This document shows, piece by piece, positions 52,833 to 60,379 of a stretch of 64,000 nt of DNA (the first letter of the stretch is position 1; each line of letters opens with the position of its first letter). The translations under genes were made by a program, and so were the position numbers. The notes under the pieces are model-generated. The model worked only from the letters and a program-made list of their open reading frames with translations. It was not told where the DNA came from and ran no database searches. The stretch covers positions 79,869 to 143,868 of the forward strand of contig CADEDU010000003.1 in NCBI GenBank assembly GCA_902826155.1, given 5' to 3'. The DNA comes from an uncultured beta proteobacterium. Lineage in GTDB: Bacteria; Pseudomonadota; Gammaproteobacteria; Burkholderiales; SG8-39.

Positions 52833-53801
52833 TCAGTCCGCCTTGATCCTCGCGTCGCGCACCAGCTTCCCCCACCGCGCGAGTTCGCTCTTCACGTGCA
52901 GCGCGAACTGATCGGGGCCGAGTTCGCCCGGCTCCATACCCAAAGTCTGCAGGCGCGCGCGAAAGTCGGGCTCGGCGACGATCCTCACAATCTCCGCGTG
53001 CAGTCGCGCGACGATGTCTCGCGGTGTTCCGGCCGGCACGACGATCCCTTGCCAGTCACTCACATCCACCGCGTAGCCTAGCTCGGTCAGCGTCGGCAGC
53101 TCCGGAAGTGCGGCAAGCCGCCGCGGCGCGGAGGTGGCGAGCGGGCGTACCTTCCCTGACTGTACGTGCGAGGCGACCACCCCTGGCGAAGCCAGATAGA
53201 GATCGACATCGCCCGCGAGCAGCGCGGCAACGGCCGGCGCCACGCCCTTGTATGGGATGTGCGTGAGCTCGATGCCGGCGGCGCGCTTGAAGAATTCCGC
53301 AGCCAGATGCGGAGGCGTGGCGTTGCCCGGCGATGAGTACTTCAATCCTCCCGGCTTGGCTCGCGCGGCGTCGATCAACTCGCCGATCGAGCGGACCGTG
53401 GAAGCGGCGGGCACCACCAGGATGTTGTAGTTCCGTGCGATCAAAGTGACCGGCACGAGATCGCGCTCGATGTCGTACGGCATCTGTGCGATCAGGCTCG
53501 GTGCCACGATATAAGGCACCGTCAATATCCCGAGGGTATAGCCGTTGGGGGTCGACTTCGCCACCGCACCCAGCCCAATCGTGCCGATCGCGCCGGGCCG
53601 GTTTTCCACCACCACTGGTTGTGCGAGCGCGCGACCCAGCCGCTCGCCGATCAGGCGCGAGATCACATCCGGCACCGTTCCCGGGGCAGCGGGAGCGATC
53701 AGCTTGATCGGCCGGTCGGGGTAGGTGTTCGCGCCGGAGGATGCGGGCAACGCGATGGCTGCCAGGGCCAGAACGCAAAGCAGTGCAGCTCGAGAGCGCA
53801 T
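52833..53801 (-). CDS. Bug/TctC family periplasmic substrate-binding receptor
   Basis: A 322-residue receptor. ATG 53801 gives the signal LCVLALAAIALPASSGANT and the mature start YPDRPIKLIAPAAPGTVPD. The first glycine-rich loop is changed to APGTVPD. VENRPGAIGTIG and THIPYKGVAPA follow. It is divergent from a LysR gene at 53969 with a T-N11-A box between them, so regulation by that LysR is likely. Confidence 0.92.
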   Translation of the reverse strand: MRSRAALLCVLALAAIALPASSGANTYPDRPIKLIAPAAPGTVPDVISRLIGERLGRALAQPVVVENRPGAIGTIGLGAVAKSTPNGYTLGILTVPYIVAPSLIAQMPYDIERDLVPVTLIARNYNILVVPAASTVRSIGELIDAARAKPGGLKYSSPGNATPPHLAAEFFKRAAGIELTHIPYKGVAPAVAALLAGDVDLYLASPGVVASHVQSGKVRPLATSAPRRLAALPELPTLTELGYAVDVSDWQGIVVPAGTPRDIVARLHAEIVRIVAEPDFRARLQTLGMEPGELGPDQFALHVKSELARWGKLVRDARIKAD

Positions 53802-53913
53802 GGAGAGACTCCGCAACGATTGATTGGTTCGACGACAGCTTCGGCGGGTAGGACCGCGACGAGTCTGCCAGCCGATGCGCACACGGCAAACCGGATCGCC
53901 GCTAACCTGGACA

Positions 53914-53928
53914 GTAAGAATCGCTTAC
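53914..53928. promoter_or_regulatory. LysR-type T-N11-A box in the divergent promoter
   Basis: GTAAG-AATCG-CTTAC is a perfect 5-bp inverted repeat; its inner T and A are 11 bp apart as in classical LysR boxes. It lies 41 bp before the LysR start and 112 bp before the Bug start. Confidence 0.6.
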
Positions 53929-53968
53929 GGTAGCGACTTCACCTCTCCCACCGCTGGAGATACGCAGC

Positions 53969-54970
53969 ATGGACAAACTACGCGCGCTTCAATACTTCAA
54001 TCAAGCAGCCGAAACCGGCAGCTTCGCGGCGGCAGCTCGTCACTTTCAGGTCAGTGCGCCAGCGGTGGTGCAGCTGGTCGGGGCGCTCGAGCGATCTCTT
54101 GGCAGTGCGCTGTTTCATCGGACCCGGCAGGGGCTCGCCCTCACCGCCGACGGCGAACGCTACTACCGGGTGACGCGGCATATCACCGCCGAACTGCGCG
54201 ACGTGGAGCAACGCATGGGACCGCGCACCGCCCGCCCGCGCGGCACGCTTACTGTCGGCCTGCGCGCCTCGGTCGGCATGTATTGCGTGCTGCCGCGCCT
54301 GGCGCGTTTCGTTGCGCGCTATCCAGACATCGAGATCGTGCTGCGGCCGTGCTTCACCGCGCAGGACATCGACGACAGGCAGCTCGACCTGGCGGTGCTC
54401 GCCGGCTGGCCGCCCGATCGCGACTTCGTGGTGAAGCCCCTCGCACAGACCCGGCTCGTTGTTTGCGCCTCGCCAGACTACTGGGCCCGTGTGGGCGAGC
54501 CGCACGACCCGGCCGATCTGCGCGATCACGACTGCCTCATCGTGCGCAGTTCAGGCGGCACGCTGATCGATCGCTGGATCTTCGCGCGCGACGACGAACG
54601 GCGCACCGTCGACGTCAACGTGCGAGTCGTCGGCGACGATCTCGCCTGGATCGGCGAGGCCGCCGCTGCCGGCGTGGGCGTGCTGCGCGTCATCGACTTG
54701 ACCTTGCCGGCCTACGTCGCGACCGGACGACTCGTACCGGTGCTCACCGATTGGGAGGCACTCGAAGCGCCGATGATTTTCGCCGCCTATCCGCCGGCGC
54801 AACGTCGCTCGCGGCTGGTGCGGGTGTTCCTGGATTTTCTGATCGAGGTGTTCGAGGAGATCGAACGCGAGCGAACCGCGGCGCTGGGCGGCTCGATTCC
54901 GCGCGCGCCACGACCGGAGTGGTTCGGACGAACACATGGACGCCAGTCGGCGTTCGGTGGGCGCGGGTGA
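53969..54970 (+). CDS. LysR-type transcriptional regulator
   Basis: A 333-residue LTTR. The helix-turn-helix is at residues 5-60 (LRALQYFNQAAETGSFAAAA, APAVVQLVGALERSLGSALF), followed by the effector domain with GTLTVGLRASVGMYCVLPRL and DLAVLAGWPP. It has the same length and opening (MDKLRAL.YF) as the next gene and the same kind of basic C-terminal extension. It reads away from the Bug gene ending at 52833 and towards its paralogue; the stops are 12 bp apart. Confidence 0.93.
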   Translation: MDKLRALQYFNQAAETGSFAAAARHFQVSAPAVVQLVGALERSLGSALFHRTRQGLALTADGERYYRVTRHITAELRDVEQRMGPRTARPRGTLTVGLRASVGMYCVLPRLARFVARYPDIEIVLRPCFTAQDIDDRQLDLAVLAGWPPDRDFVVKPLAQTRLVVCASPDYWARVGEPHDPADLRDHDCLIVRSSGGTLIDRWIFARDDERRTVDVNVRVVGDDLAWIGEAAAAGVGVLRVIDLTLPAYVATGRLVPVLTDWEALEAPMIFAAYPPAQRRSRLVRVFLDFLIEVFEEIERERTAALGGSIPRAPRPEWFGRTHGRQSAFGGRG

Positions 54971-54982
54971 GCTCCGCTATCG

Positions 54983-55984
54983 CTACGACCGACCACGTGC
55001 AATTGCCATCGATGAGCGCCTGTAACGCGAGTGCAGCCAGTCCGGACGCGTGGTCGCAAGCAGTTGCCGGCCTCGCGCGGCTTCGATGTCGCGAAACACA
55101 GCGACCACAAACTCCAGGAACAGGCGTACCCGCGGAATGCGTCGCACGCTTGGGCGGTAGAGCAGGTTGACCGGTGGGACCTCGGTACCCTCCCAATCGG
55201 TCAACGCGGGCACCAGCGCCCCAGTGTGCAGATCGTGGTCATCGGCGAAGTCGATGAAGCGCCCGACGCCGCCACCGCCACGGACTGCGGCGACTGCGGC
55301 TTCGCGGCCAGCGTTGCTGGTCACCATCCAGGGCTTGACCGTCACCGAAGCGCGCTCTTCCCCGCGCACGAACGGCCAGAGATCCATCACGATTCCATCG
55401 ACGCTGCGAAACAGCACGCAATCATGATTCTCCAGATCGCGTGGATGCTCCGGCATCCCTCGTGCCGCCCAGTATTCGGGCGCGGCGCAGACTCGATACC
55501 GCCCGGTCGATATCCGCCGATGCACCAGATCACCCGGCTTCGGCCAACCGAGCACGAGGAACACGTCGACGCCATCCATCTGCTCGTCCGCGAAGCGGGT
55601 GAAGTCGCGCACATCCAATTGAATGTCGGGGTGCAGCGCGTGCCAGCGCGGGAGTGCAGGCGCAATGCACCGCTGGGCAAGCACGGGCTGTATGCCAACG
55701 ACGATGTCGCCACGCGCGCGCGTGGTCGAGGCGCTGATCTGCTCGTCGGCTTCACGCAGCTGCGCGAGCAGCGGCTGGCACGCGTCGAGATACGCCTCGC
55801 CGCTCGCGGTGAGAGCCAGCCCGTGCGACTTGCGCTCGAACAGGCGCACACCCAGCGAACGCTCCAGCGATGTAACGAGCTTGGCCACCGCAGGTACGCT
55901 GACTTCGAGCTCGCGCGCAGCACCTGACAGACTGCGGGCGTGTGCTGCGGCGACGAAGTATTCGAGGGCACGAAGCTTGTCCAT
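54983..55984 (-). CDS. LysR-type transcriptional regulator (paralogue)
   Basis: A 333-residue LTTR, a clear paralogue of the 53969-54970 product: it opens MDKLRALEYFVAAAHARSLS, has VPAVAKLVTSLERSLGVRLF in the recognition helix, and RARGDIVVGIQPVLAQRCIA at the start of the effector domain. Divergent from the Bug gene at 56118; the 133-bp gap contains a LysR-type inverted repeat. Both LTTRs end with long basic tails that are not needed in the family. Confidence 0.93.
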   Translation of the reverse strand: MDKLRALEYFVAAAHARSLSGAARELEVSVPAVAKLVTSLERSLGVRLFERKSHGLALTASGEAYLDACQPLLAQLREADEQISASTTRARGDIVVGIQPVLAQRCIAPALPRWHALHPDIQLDVRDFTRFADEQMDGVDVFLVLGWPKPGDLVHRRISTGRYRVCAAPEYWAARGMPEHPRDLENHDCVLFRSVDGIVMDLWPFVRGEERASVTVKPWMVTSNAGREAAVAAVRGGGGVGRFIDFADDHDLHTGALVPALTDWEGTEVPPVNLLYRPSVRRIPRVRLFLEFVVAVFRDIEAARGRQLLATTRPDWLHSRYRRSSMAIARGRS

Positions 55985-56017
55985 GGGTCGCTCCTGTTCA
56001 GTGCGGCGCTCAGGTTA

Positions 56018-56082
56018 AACCGAAAGTTAACGATCGGTTCAGCCCGAGAGCGTATTCCGGAGCCGCAGGTGCAGGTCTAGAG
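56018..56082 (+). promoter_or_regulatory. LysR operator plus activator-type promoter of the Bug gene
   Basis: AACCGA (56018-56023) and TCGGTT (56034-56039) form an inverted repeat around GTTAAC. Further on, TCAGCC, GTATTCCG (56052-56059) and CTAGA (56077-56081) follow. The same blocks at nearly the same spacing recur at 59263-59322 before an unrelated small-gene operon. The -35 is poor, which fits an activator-dependent promoter. Confidence 0.55.
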
Positions 56083-56117
56083 TGGCTTCGTCGAAATCAG
56101 ATCCGAGGACTCGCACG

Positions 56118-57110
56118 ATGAACACAACTACGCTGAACGCAAGGATCACTGGAGCGCTTGCGCTCGCCGTCTCCGTTCTTGCATCCACGCAGCCGATGGC
56201 GCAGGGTGACGCATATCCCGCGAAACCGGTGCGACTCATCGTTCCTGGCCCACCAGCCAGCGTGACCGATGTGCGCGCGCGCTGGATCGTCGAGAAGATC
56301 GCCGCTTCGTTCGGCCAGCCGATCATCGTCGAGAACCGCGCCGGCGCGGGTGGTGTGATCGCTACCGAGGCGGTCGCCAAGAGTGCGCCCGACGGTTACA
56401 CGATCGCGCTCATTCACCAAGGCACGGTCGCGATCAATCCGCACATGTATCCGCGCCTGCCCTACGACCCGCTGGTCGACTTTGCGCCGATCACGGTCAT
56501 CGCGCGCAATCCGCTGGTCCTCGCGGTGCATCCGGGCGTGCCGGCGCAATCGATCGCCGAACTCGTCAAACTCGCCCGCGACAAGCCGGGTCTGCTTAAC
56601 TTCGGCTCACCGGGGACCGGTACGCCCCCGCATCTTGCCGGCGAGCTGTTCAAGCGCATGGCGGGAATCGACGTGGTTCATGTGCCGTTCAAGGGCGGCG
56701 CACCGGCGCTGGCCGAGTTGATCGCCGGGCGCCTCAGCTTCACGGTCGAAGGGCCGGCTATCCAGCTCCAGCAGGTGAAGAGCGGCCGGTTGCGCGCACT
56801 CGCGATCACCAGTTCCGAGCGAGTTGCCTCGTTGCCCGACATCCCTACCGTCGCCGAAGCGGGCGTGCCGGGCTTCGAGTACACCGCCTGGTCGGGCCTC
56901 GCCGCACCCGCCGGTACGCCGCGCGCGGTCATCGCCAAGTGGCATGGTGACATTGCCCGAGCGCTCGACACGCCCGAGTCGCGCGCGTTCCTGGCCGAAC
57001 AAGGCGCCGAAGGCGGGAGCCGATCGCCGGAGGAGTTCGCGGCATTCATCCGCGCCGAGCACGCCAAGTGGGGCAAGGTCGTGCGCGAGGCGGGGATCAA
57101 GGCGGAGTGA
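56118..57110 (+). CDS. Bug/TctC family periplasmic substrate-binding receptor
   Basis: A 330-residue receptor. ATG 56118 gives a signal (ITGALALAVSVLASTQPMAQ) and the mature start YPAKPVRLIVPGPPASVTD, again with a changed glycine loop, as in the 52833-53801 product. VENRAGAGGVIA and HVPFKGGAPA are present. Divergent from its LysR gene. It is probably the mirror partner of the 52833 Bug gene. Confidence 0.93.
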   Translation: MNTTTLNARITGALALAVSVLASTQPMAQGDAYPAKPVRLIVPGPPASVTDVRARWIVEKIAASFGQPIIVENRAGAGGVIATEAVAKSAPDGYTIALIHQGTVAINPHMYPRLPYDPLVDFAPITVIARNPLVLAVHPGVPAQSIAELVKLARDKPGLLNFGSPGTGTPPHLAGELFKRMAGIDVVHVPFKGGAPALAELIAGRLSFTVEGPAIQLQQVKSGRLRALAITSSERVASLPDIPTVAEAGVPGFEYTAWSGLAAPAGTPRAVIAKWHGDIARALDTPESRAFLAEQGAEGGSRSPEEFAAFIRAEHAKWGKVVREAGIKAE

Positions 57111-57226
57111 ACGACACGATTGAATCGCAGAACTCGAACGTCGCGCGGCTGACCGAAGTCGTTCGAGGCCTTGGCGAGAACAGGTCGTAGATGCGCAGGG
57201 TGCACAGCCAACATCGACATAAGTCC

Positions 57227-57255
57227 TTGATGATGTTGGTTGTTCCATCTAGTAT
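57227..57255 (+). promoter_or_regulatory. Promoter of the AbrB-Doc toxin-antitoxin operon
   Basis: TTGATG (57227-57232), 17-bp spacer, TAGTAT (57250-57255), 28 bp before the antitoxin start. The palindrome GTTATAAC (57263-57270) lies just after it and is a candidate antitoxin operator. Confidence 0.55.
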
Positions 57256-57282
57256 TACGGGTGTTATAACGCGGAGCGCGCT

Positions 57283-57507
57283 ATGCATACCCTCAAACTC
57301 ACGCAGATCGGCAACTCCATCGGCGTCATCCTCCCGAAGGAGGTAATCGCACGATTGAAACTCGAAAAGGGCGACAGCTTGTTCATCACCGAAACGCCCG
57401 ATGGCTATGCGATCACCCCGTACGATCCGGCGGTCGAAGAGCAACTGAAGGCGGGCCGCGAGTTCATGCGCGAGTACCGCGACACTTTCCACCAGCTCGC
57501 GAAATGA
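57283..57507 (+). CDS. AbrB/MazE-type antitoxin
   Basis: A 74-residue protein. Residues 1-45 are a SpoVT/AbrB swapped-hairpin DNA-binding domain: LKLTQIGNSIGVILPKEVIA then KGDSLFITETPDG. The C-terminal 28 residues are charged (EEQLKAGREFMREYRDTFH) and should bind the toxin. It overlaps the Doc toxin start by 4 bp. It likely represses its own promoter. Confidence 0.9.
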   Translation: MHTLKLTQIGNSIGVILPKEVIARLKLEKGDSLFITETPDGYAITPYDPAVEEQLKAGREFMREYRDTFHQLAK

Positions 57508-57887
57508 GTTGGCGGTGGATCGATAAACGCGCGTTGCTGTTGTTGCACGCCGAGAGCCTTGCCGAGCACGGCGGAGCGGCAGGGCTGCGTGACGAAGGGT
57601 TGCTCGATTCTGCGCTTGCGCGCCCGATGAATCTGGCGGCTTACGGTTCGCCCGACCACGCCGACCTCGCTGCTTCCTATGCGTTCGGCTTGGCGAAAAA
57701 TCATCCGTTCGTCGACGGCAACAAGCGCGCCGCCTTCCTGGGAGCCGGTCTGTTCCTCGCGCTCAACGGCTTTCGAATTACGGCAACGCAGGTCGATGCG
57801 ACGCGTGCGATCCTCTCGCTTGCAGCCGGGGAAACTTCCGAGGCCGATCTCGCGCGCTGGCTACGCGACCATTCGGCTCGGCGATAG
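57504..57887 (+). CDS. doc: Doc-type toxin (Fic/DOC family)
   Basis: A 127-residue Doc protein. The Fic motif reads HPFVDGNKRAAF (His67, Asp71, Asn73, Lys74, Arg75), matching Doc's HxFx(D/N)xNKR, which phosphorylates EF-Tu in P1 Doc. The N-terminal WIDKRALLLLHAESLAEHGG and LLDSALARP are also Doc-like. Its partner is an AbrB-type antitoxin instead of Phd; that combination is known but less common. The operon lies between LysR-linked genes. Confidence 0.92.
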   Translation: MSWRWIDKRALLLLHAESLAEHGGAAGLRDEGLLDSALARPMNLAAYGSPDHADLAASYAFGLAKNHPFVDGNKRAAFLGAGLFLALNGFRITATQVDATRAILSLAAGETSEADLARWLRDHSARR

Positions 57888-57930
57888 CGCCTTCACCGCA
57901 CAACGCCGTCGCACCACCGCACCGCCGCGA

Positions 57931-58935
57931 TCAATTCCCGATCACGCGCTTGCCTGCCAGAAACTCCCGCGCAAAGGTCTCTTCGCGTTGCGCTTCGATA
58001 CGTAGCCAGTCGACGAATGCGTTCGCGTCCGGGTCGTTCTTGCAGCGCGTCGAGCGGATCAGGTACCACGCGCGGGTCGATAGCGTGACCTCGGGCAGCG
58101 GCGCCACCAACAAGCCCTGACGCAATCGATCGTTCACCCCGGACGTGCGCCCCAGGCATACGCCCTGACCCTGCGCGGCCAGCGCGAAGATCAGCGACCA
58201 GTCGGGCACGCGCCGCCAACTCGCCGGTGCAACCTGCTCGACTCCGGAGCGCTCGCACCATACCGCCCAGTTACCATCCAGCCCGGACATCCCGTCGTCG
58301 TGGTCGAGCAAGGTGTGGTGCGCGAGATCGCGCAGCGCCCGGATCGGCCGCAGAGGATCATCTGCGAGTGACCCGGCGCAGCAGGGAAACACATACTCGG
58401 TGATGAACCGCTCGTAGCGGCCATCGGCCTCGGTGCGCGGCAGCAGCCGAATACCGATGTCGATGTCGGTTGCATCGATATCGTCGACGCCGCGGCGATC
58501 AGCAGGTGTGCCGGTGCGTGGCGCGGGCGTGATACGCAGGTCGATTTCGGGATGCTGGCCCGCGTAGTCGGCGACGCGACCCCACAGCCAGTCCGACATC
58601 ATCGATCGGCTCGTCGTCACGACGAATGAACGACGCTGTCGCACGCCGGTGATCTGCCCGATGCTCCGGCGCATCGTGGCCAGCGCGTCGGCCACGTCTT
58701 TCTGCAGCAAGAGTCCGGCTTGTGTCAGCCGCAGCGCGTTCTTGTTCGCGCGGTCGAACAGGCGTGTACCCAACCGTTCTTCGAGTGAACGGATCTCGCG
58801 ACTGACTGCCGATTGCGTGAGATGCAGTTCCCGCGCCGCGCGGGTGAAGTTCAGCAGCCGTGCGGCGGCCTCGAAACCGCGCAGCGCCTCCAGAGGTATG
58901 CCGCGCAGCGGATCGGGGTCATGCGAATTGCTCAT
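57931..58935 (-). CDS. LysR-type regulator, GcvA-like branch
   Basis: A 334-residue LTTR. The DNA-binding domain (LEALRGFEAAARLLNFTRAA, LTQSAVSREIRSLEERLGTR) is of the GcvA/TrpI type and unlike the two LTTRs at 53-56 kb. The effector domain includes SRSMMSDWLWGRVADY and DIDIGIRLLPR. ATG 58935 is used: it has GGAG 11 bp ahead and lies within a 69-bp segment that is repeated at 60276. Its likely target is the Bug gene at 60380 and possibly the small operon between. Confidence 0.9.
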   Translation of the reverse strand: MSNSHDPDPLRGIPLEALRGFEAAARLLNFTRAARELHLTQSAVSREIRSLEERLGTRLFDRANKNALRLTQAGLLLQKDVADALATMRRSIGQITGVRQRRSFVVTTSRSMMSDWLWGRVADYAGQHPEIDLRITPAPRTGTPADRRGVDDIDATDIDIGIRLLPRTEADGRYERFITEYVFPCCAGSLADDPLRPIRALRDLAHHTLLDHDDGMSGLDGNWAVWCERSGVEQVAPASWRRVPDWSLIFALAAQGQGVCLGRTSGVNDRLRQGLLVAPLPEVTLSTRAWYLIRSTRCKNDPDANAFVDWLRIEAQREETFAREFLAGKRVIGN

Positions 58936-58988
58936 GTCGATGATGACTCCATATCGCTTGTGAGCCGCTGCACCGGCGCCGTACAAAC
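58920..58988. repeat. 69-bp direct repeat, left copy (contains LysR start)
   Basis: This 69-bp segment matches 60276-60344 at about 61 positions in the same orientation. It contains the start codon, ribosome site and leader of the LysR gene at 57931-58935. The matches stop sharply on both sides. Confidence 0.85.
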
Positions 58989-59366
58989 GCTGCCCATGCA
59001 CTGGAACGACATCGTTGACCACGCCGCGAATCTTGTCCAGATCCCACGACGCTAACGTGCGCACGCCAAACAGGTCTTTCGAGGGGGCGTGCGGCGCGCC
59101 TACAACGTTGGACGTAGGCAATCGCAAATAGGCGAAGAGGGTGCCGATTCGTATGCGATCTGTATGTCTGCGACTGCTAGCGTCCTGCCCGTGTGATCGC
59201 AAGGAGCCAAGCGCACGGCGATAACCCCGCGGTTATATCGCCGCGCGGCCCGGGGTCATAACCAGAAGTTAACGCCGCAGTCAGCCAATGGAGTATTCCG
59301 CCGCGCGCGGTCCAGCCCTAGATTCCGTGCGCAACGACATCACTGAATGGAACAAGGAGACCTCCC
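58936..59366. other. Intergenic region between LysR and the three-gene cassette
   Basis: The 431-bp gap carries the LysR leader within the repeat copy, a 6-bp inverted repeat ATAACC-CCGC-GGTTAT at 59221-59236, and a promoter block at 59263-59322. The stretch 59010-59215 shows no feature that I recognise. Confidence 0.5.
59263..59322 (+). promoter_or_regulatory. Promoter/operator block of the small-gene cassette
   Basis: AACC, GTTAACG (59268-59274), TCAGCC (59281-59286), GTATTCCG (59293-59300) and CTAGA (59318-59322) match the LysR-Bug promoter at 56018-56082 with spacing equal or off by one base. CTAGATT could be the -10. The cassette start is 45 bp after it. Confidence 0.5.
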
Positions 59367-59639
59367 ATGCAATCGAGCATCGCACATCGGTTTCTGAAAT
59401 CCCCGCAGAAATCATCGTGCAGGCAACGAGGATTCGCGACTGCCGCCAAAGCGCTGGTCGTGGCCCTGGGCGTGACCGGGGTCAGCCTGGTGGCGACTAC
59501 GGGCTACCAGCCGCGCCATGAAGCAACTGCGACGAGCGCTGTCGCGGTGGCCGGACCCGTCGACGCAACACAAAGCGCCTCCGACCCCGACGCCGAACTA
59601 CGCGAGTGGCTGCGCGAACCCCAGCCGCCGACGTTCTGA
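59367..59639 (+). CDS. Small single-span membrane or secreted protein
   Basis: A 90-residue protein with ATG after AAGGAGA. The first 25 residues are basic, residues 27-47 are one hydrophobic helix (KALVVALGVTGVSLVATTG), and the tail is Ala-rich then acidic (DPDAELREWLREPQPPTF). No known family recognised. First of three closely spaced genes (13-bp gap to the next). Confidence 0.65.
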   Translation: MQSSIAHRFLKSPQKSSCRQRGFATAAKALVVALGVTGVSLVATTGYQPRHEATATSAVAVAGPVDATQSASDPDAELREWLREPQPPTF

Positions 59640-59652
59640 CCAGGAGCCGACC

Positions 59653-59853
59653 ATGGCGTGGAACGACATCTTCGATCTTGCGGTCGCGTTCGCGCAGATC
59701 GTCGCGTGCGTGTGGCTCGTGTACGGAGCGGTGCTTGCGGCAAGTGCCGCGCGCCCGATCAGCCGAGAACCCGGGCGTGGCGCCCGGCGCGCTCGTGCGA
59801 GCGTGTCCGCAGCGACACCATTGCATTCTGGAATCACGAAGGCTCAGGGATAG
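59653..59853 (+). CDS. Small single-span membrane protein
   Basis: A 66-residue protein with ATG after CAGGAG. One helix at residues 6-31 (FDLAVAFAQIVACVWLVYGA) followed by an Arg-rich tail (SREPGRGARRARASV), so the C-terminus should stay in the cytoplasm. No family recognised. It is 6 bp before the next gene. Confidence 0.6.
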   Translation: MAWNDIFDLAVAFAQIVACVWLVYGAVLAASAARPISREPGRGARRARASVSAATPLHSGITKAQG

Positions 59854-59859
59854 CCGGTC

Positions 59860-60195
59860 ATGACAGCGAGTAGCTCGCACGCCATCGGGCGCACCAAACG
59901 CGGCCGGGTCTTGCCCCGACAGCTCTACCTGCAGCTGCTCACCTGGGCGTTCACGCTCTTCAACTCGGTGCGACTGCTTTCCTACCTGCCGACGATGTGG
60001 GCGATTCACATGAGCGCCGATTCCAGTCAGCACTCGCTATGGACCTGGTGTACGTGGCTGGGCGCGAACGCCACCATGGCCGCCTGGTTGCACGAACACA
60101 ACGGACGGCGCATCGATCCCGCCGTCGCCATGAATATCGGCAACTCGGCGATGTGTCTGACGACTGCCGTGCTCATCGCGGCATATCGGTTCTGA
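59860..60195 (+). CDS. Three-span membrane protein resembling a PQ-loop/SemiSWEET unit
   Basis: A 111-residue protein with about three helices: residues 22-50 (LYLQLLTWAFTLFNSVRLLS then YLPTMWAIH), 58-75 and 90-110. LPTMWAIHMSADSSQHSLWT resembles the PQ-loop pattern (helix, Pro, polar turn, S-x-W-T-W). Size and layout fit a half-transporter that dimerises. The family link is by eye only. It closes the cassette. Confidence 0.65.
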   Translation: MTASSSHAIGRTKRGRVLPRQLYLQLLTWAFTLFNSVRLLSYLPTMWAIHMSADSSQHSLWTWCTWLGANATMAAWLHEHNGRRIDPAVAMNIGNSAMCLTTAVLIAAYRF

Positions 60196-60275
60196 CGCGC
60201 TGCGCGAAAGTTGAATCCCTATCGGCCCCTTTGGCCGAGGCACGCGCGAACGCCTTTTCGCTCCGCGAATCAGAC

Positions 60276-60344
60276 CATGCGCATCGCTCATGTCGATGAT
60301 GACTCCGTTTCGCTTGTGAGCCGCCGCGTGGGCGCCGTACAAAC
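60276..60344. repeat. 69-bp direct repeat, right copy (relic LysR leader)
   Basis: Matches 58920-58988 at about 61 of 69 positions. On the minus strand it still has the ribosome site and ATG (60291) of the LysR leader, but the coding part that should follow has no LysR similarity beyond a few residues. It ends 35 bp before the Bug start. Confidence 0.85.
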
Positions 60345-60379
60345 CGACGGTGCGGTCCATCATGCGAGGAGGGAATGTC

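Noticed and set aside
58813..59055. Plus-strand small frame containing MRIAHVDDDS, also seen near 60280
   Set aside because: The shared peptide comes from the 69-bp DNA duplication of the LysR leader; surrounding residues differ and no ribosome site supports it.
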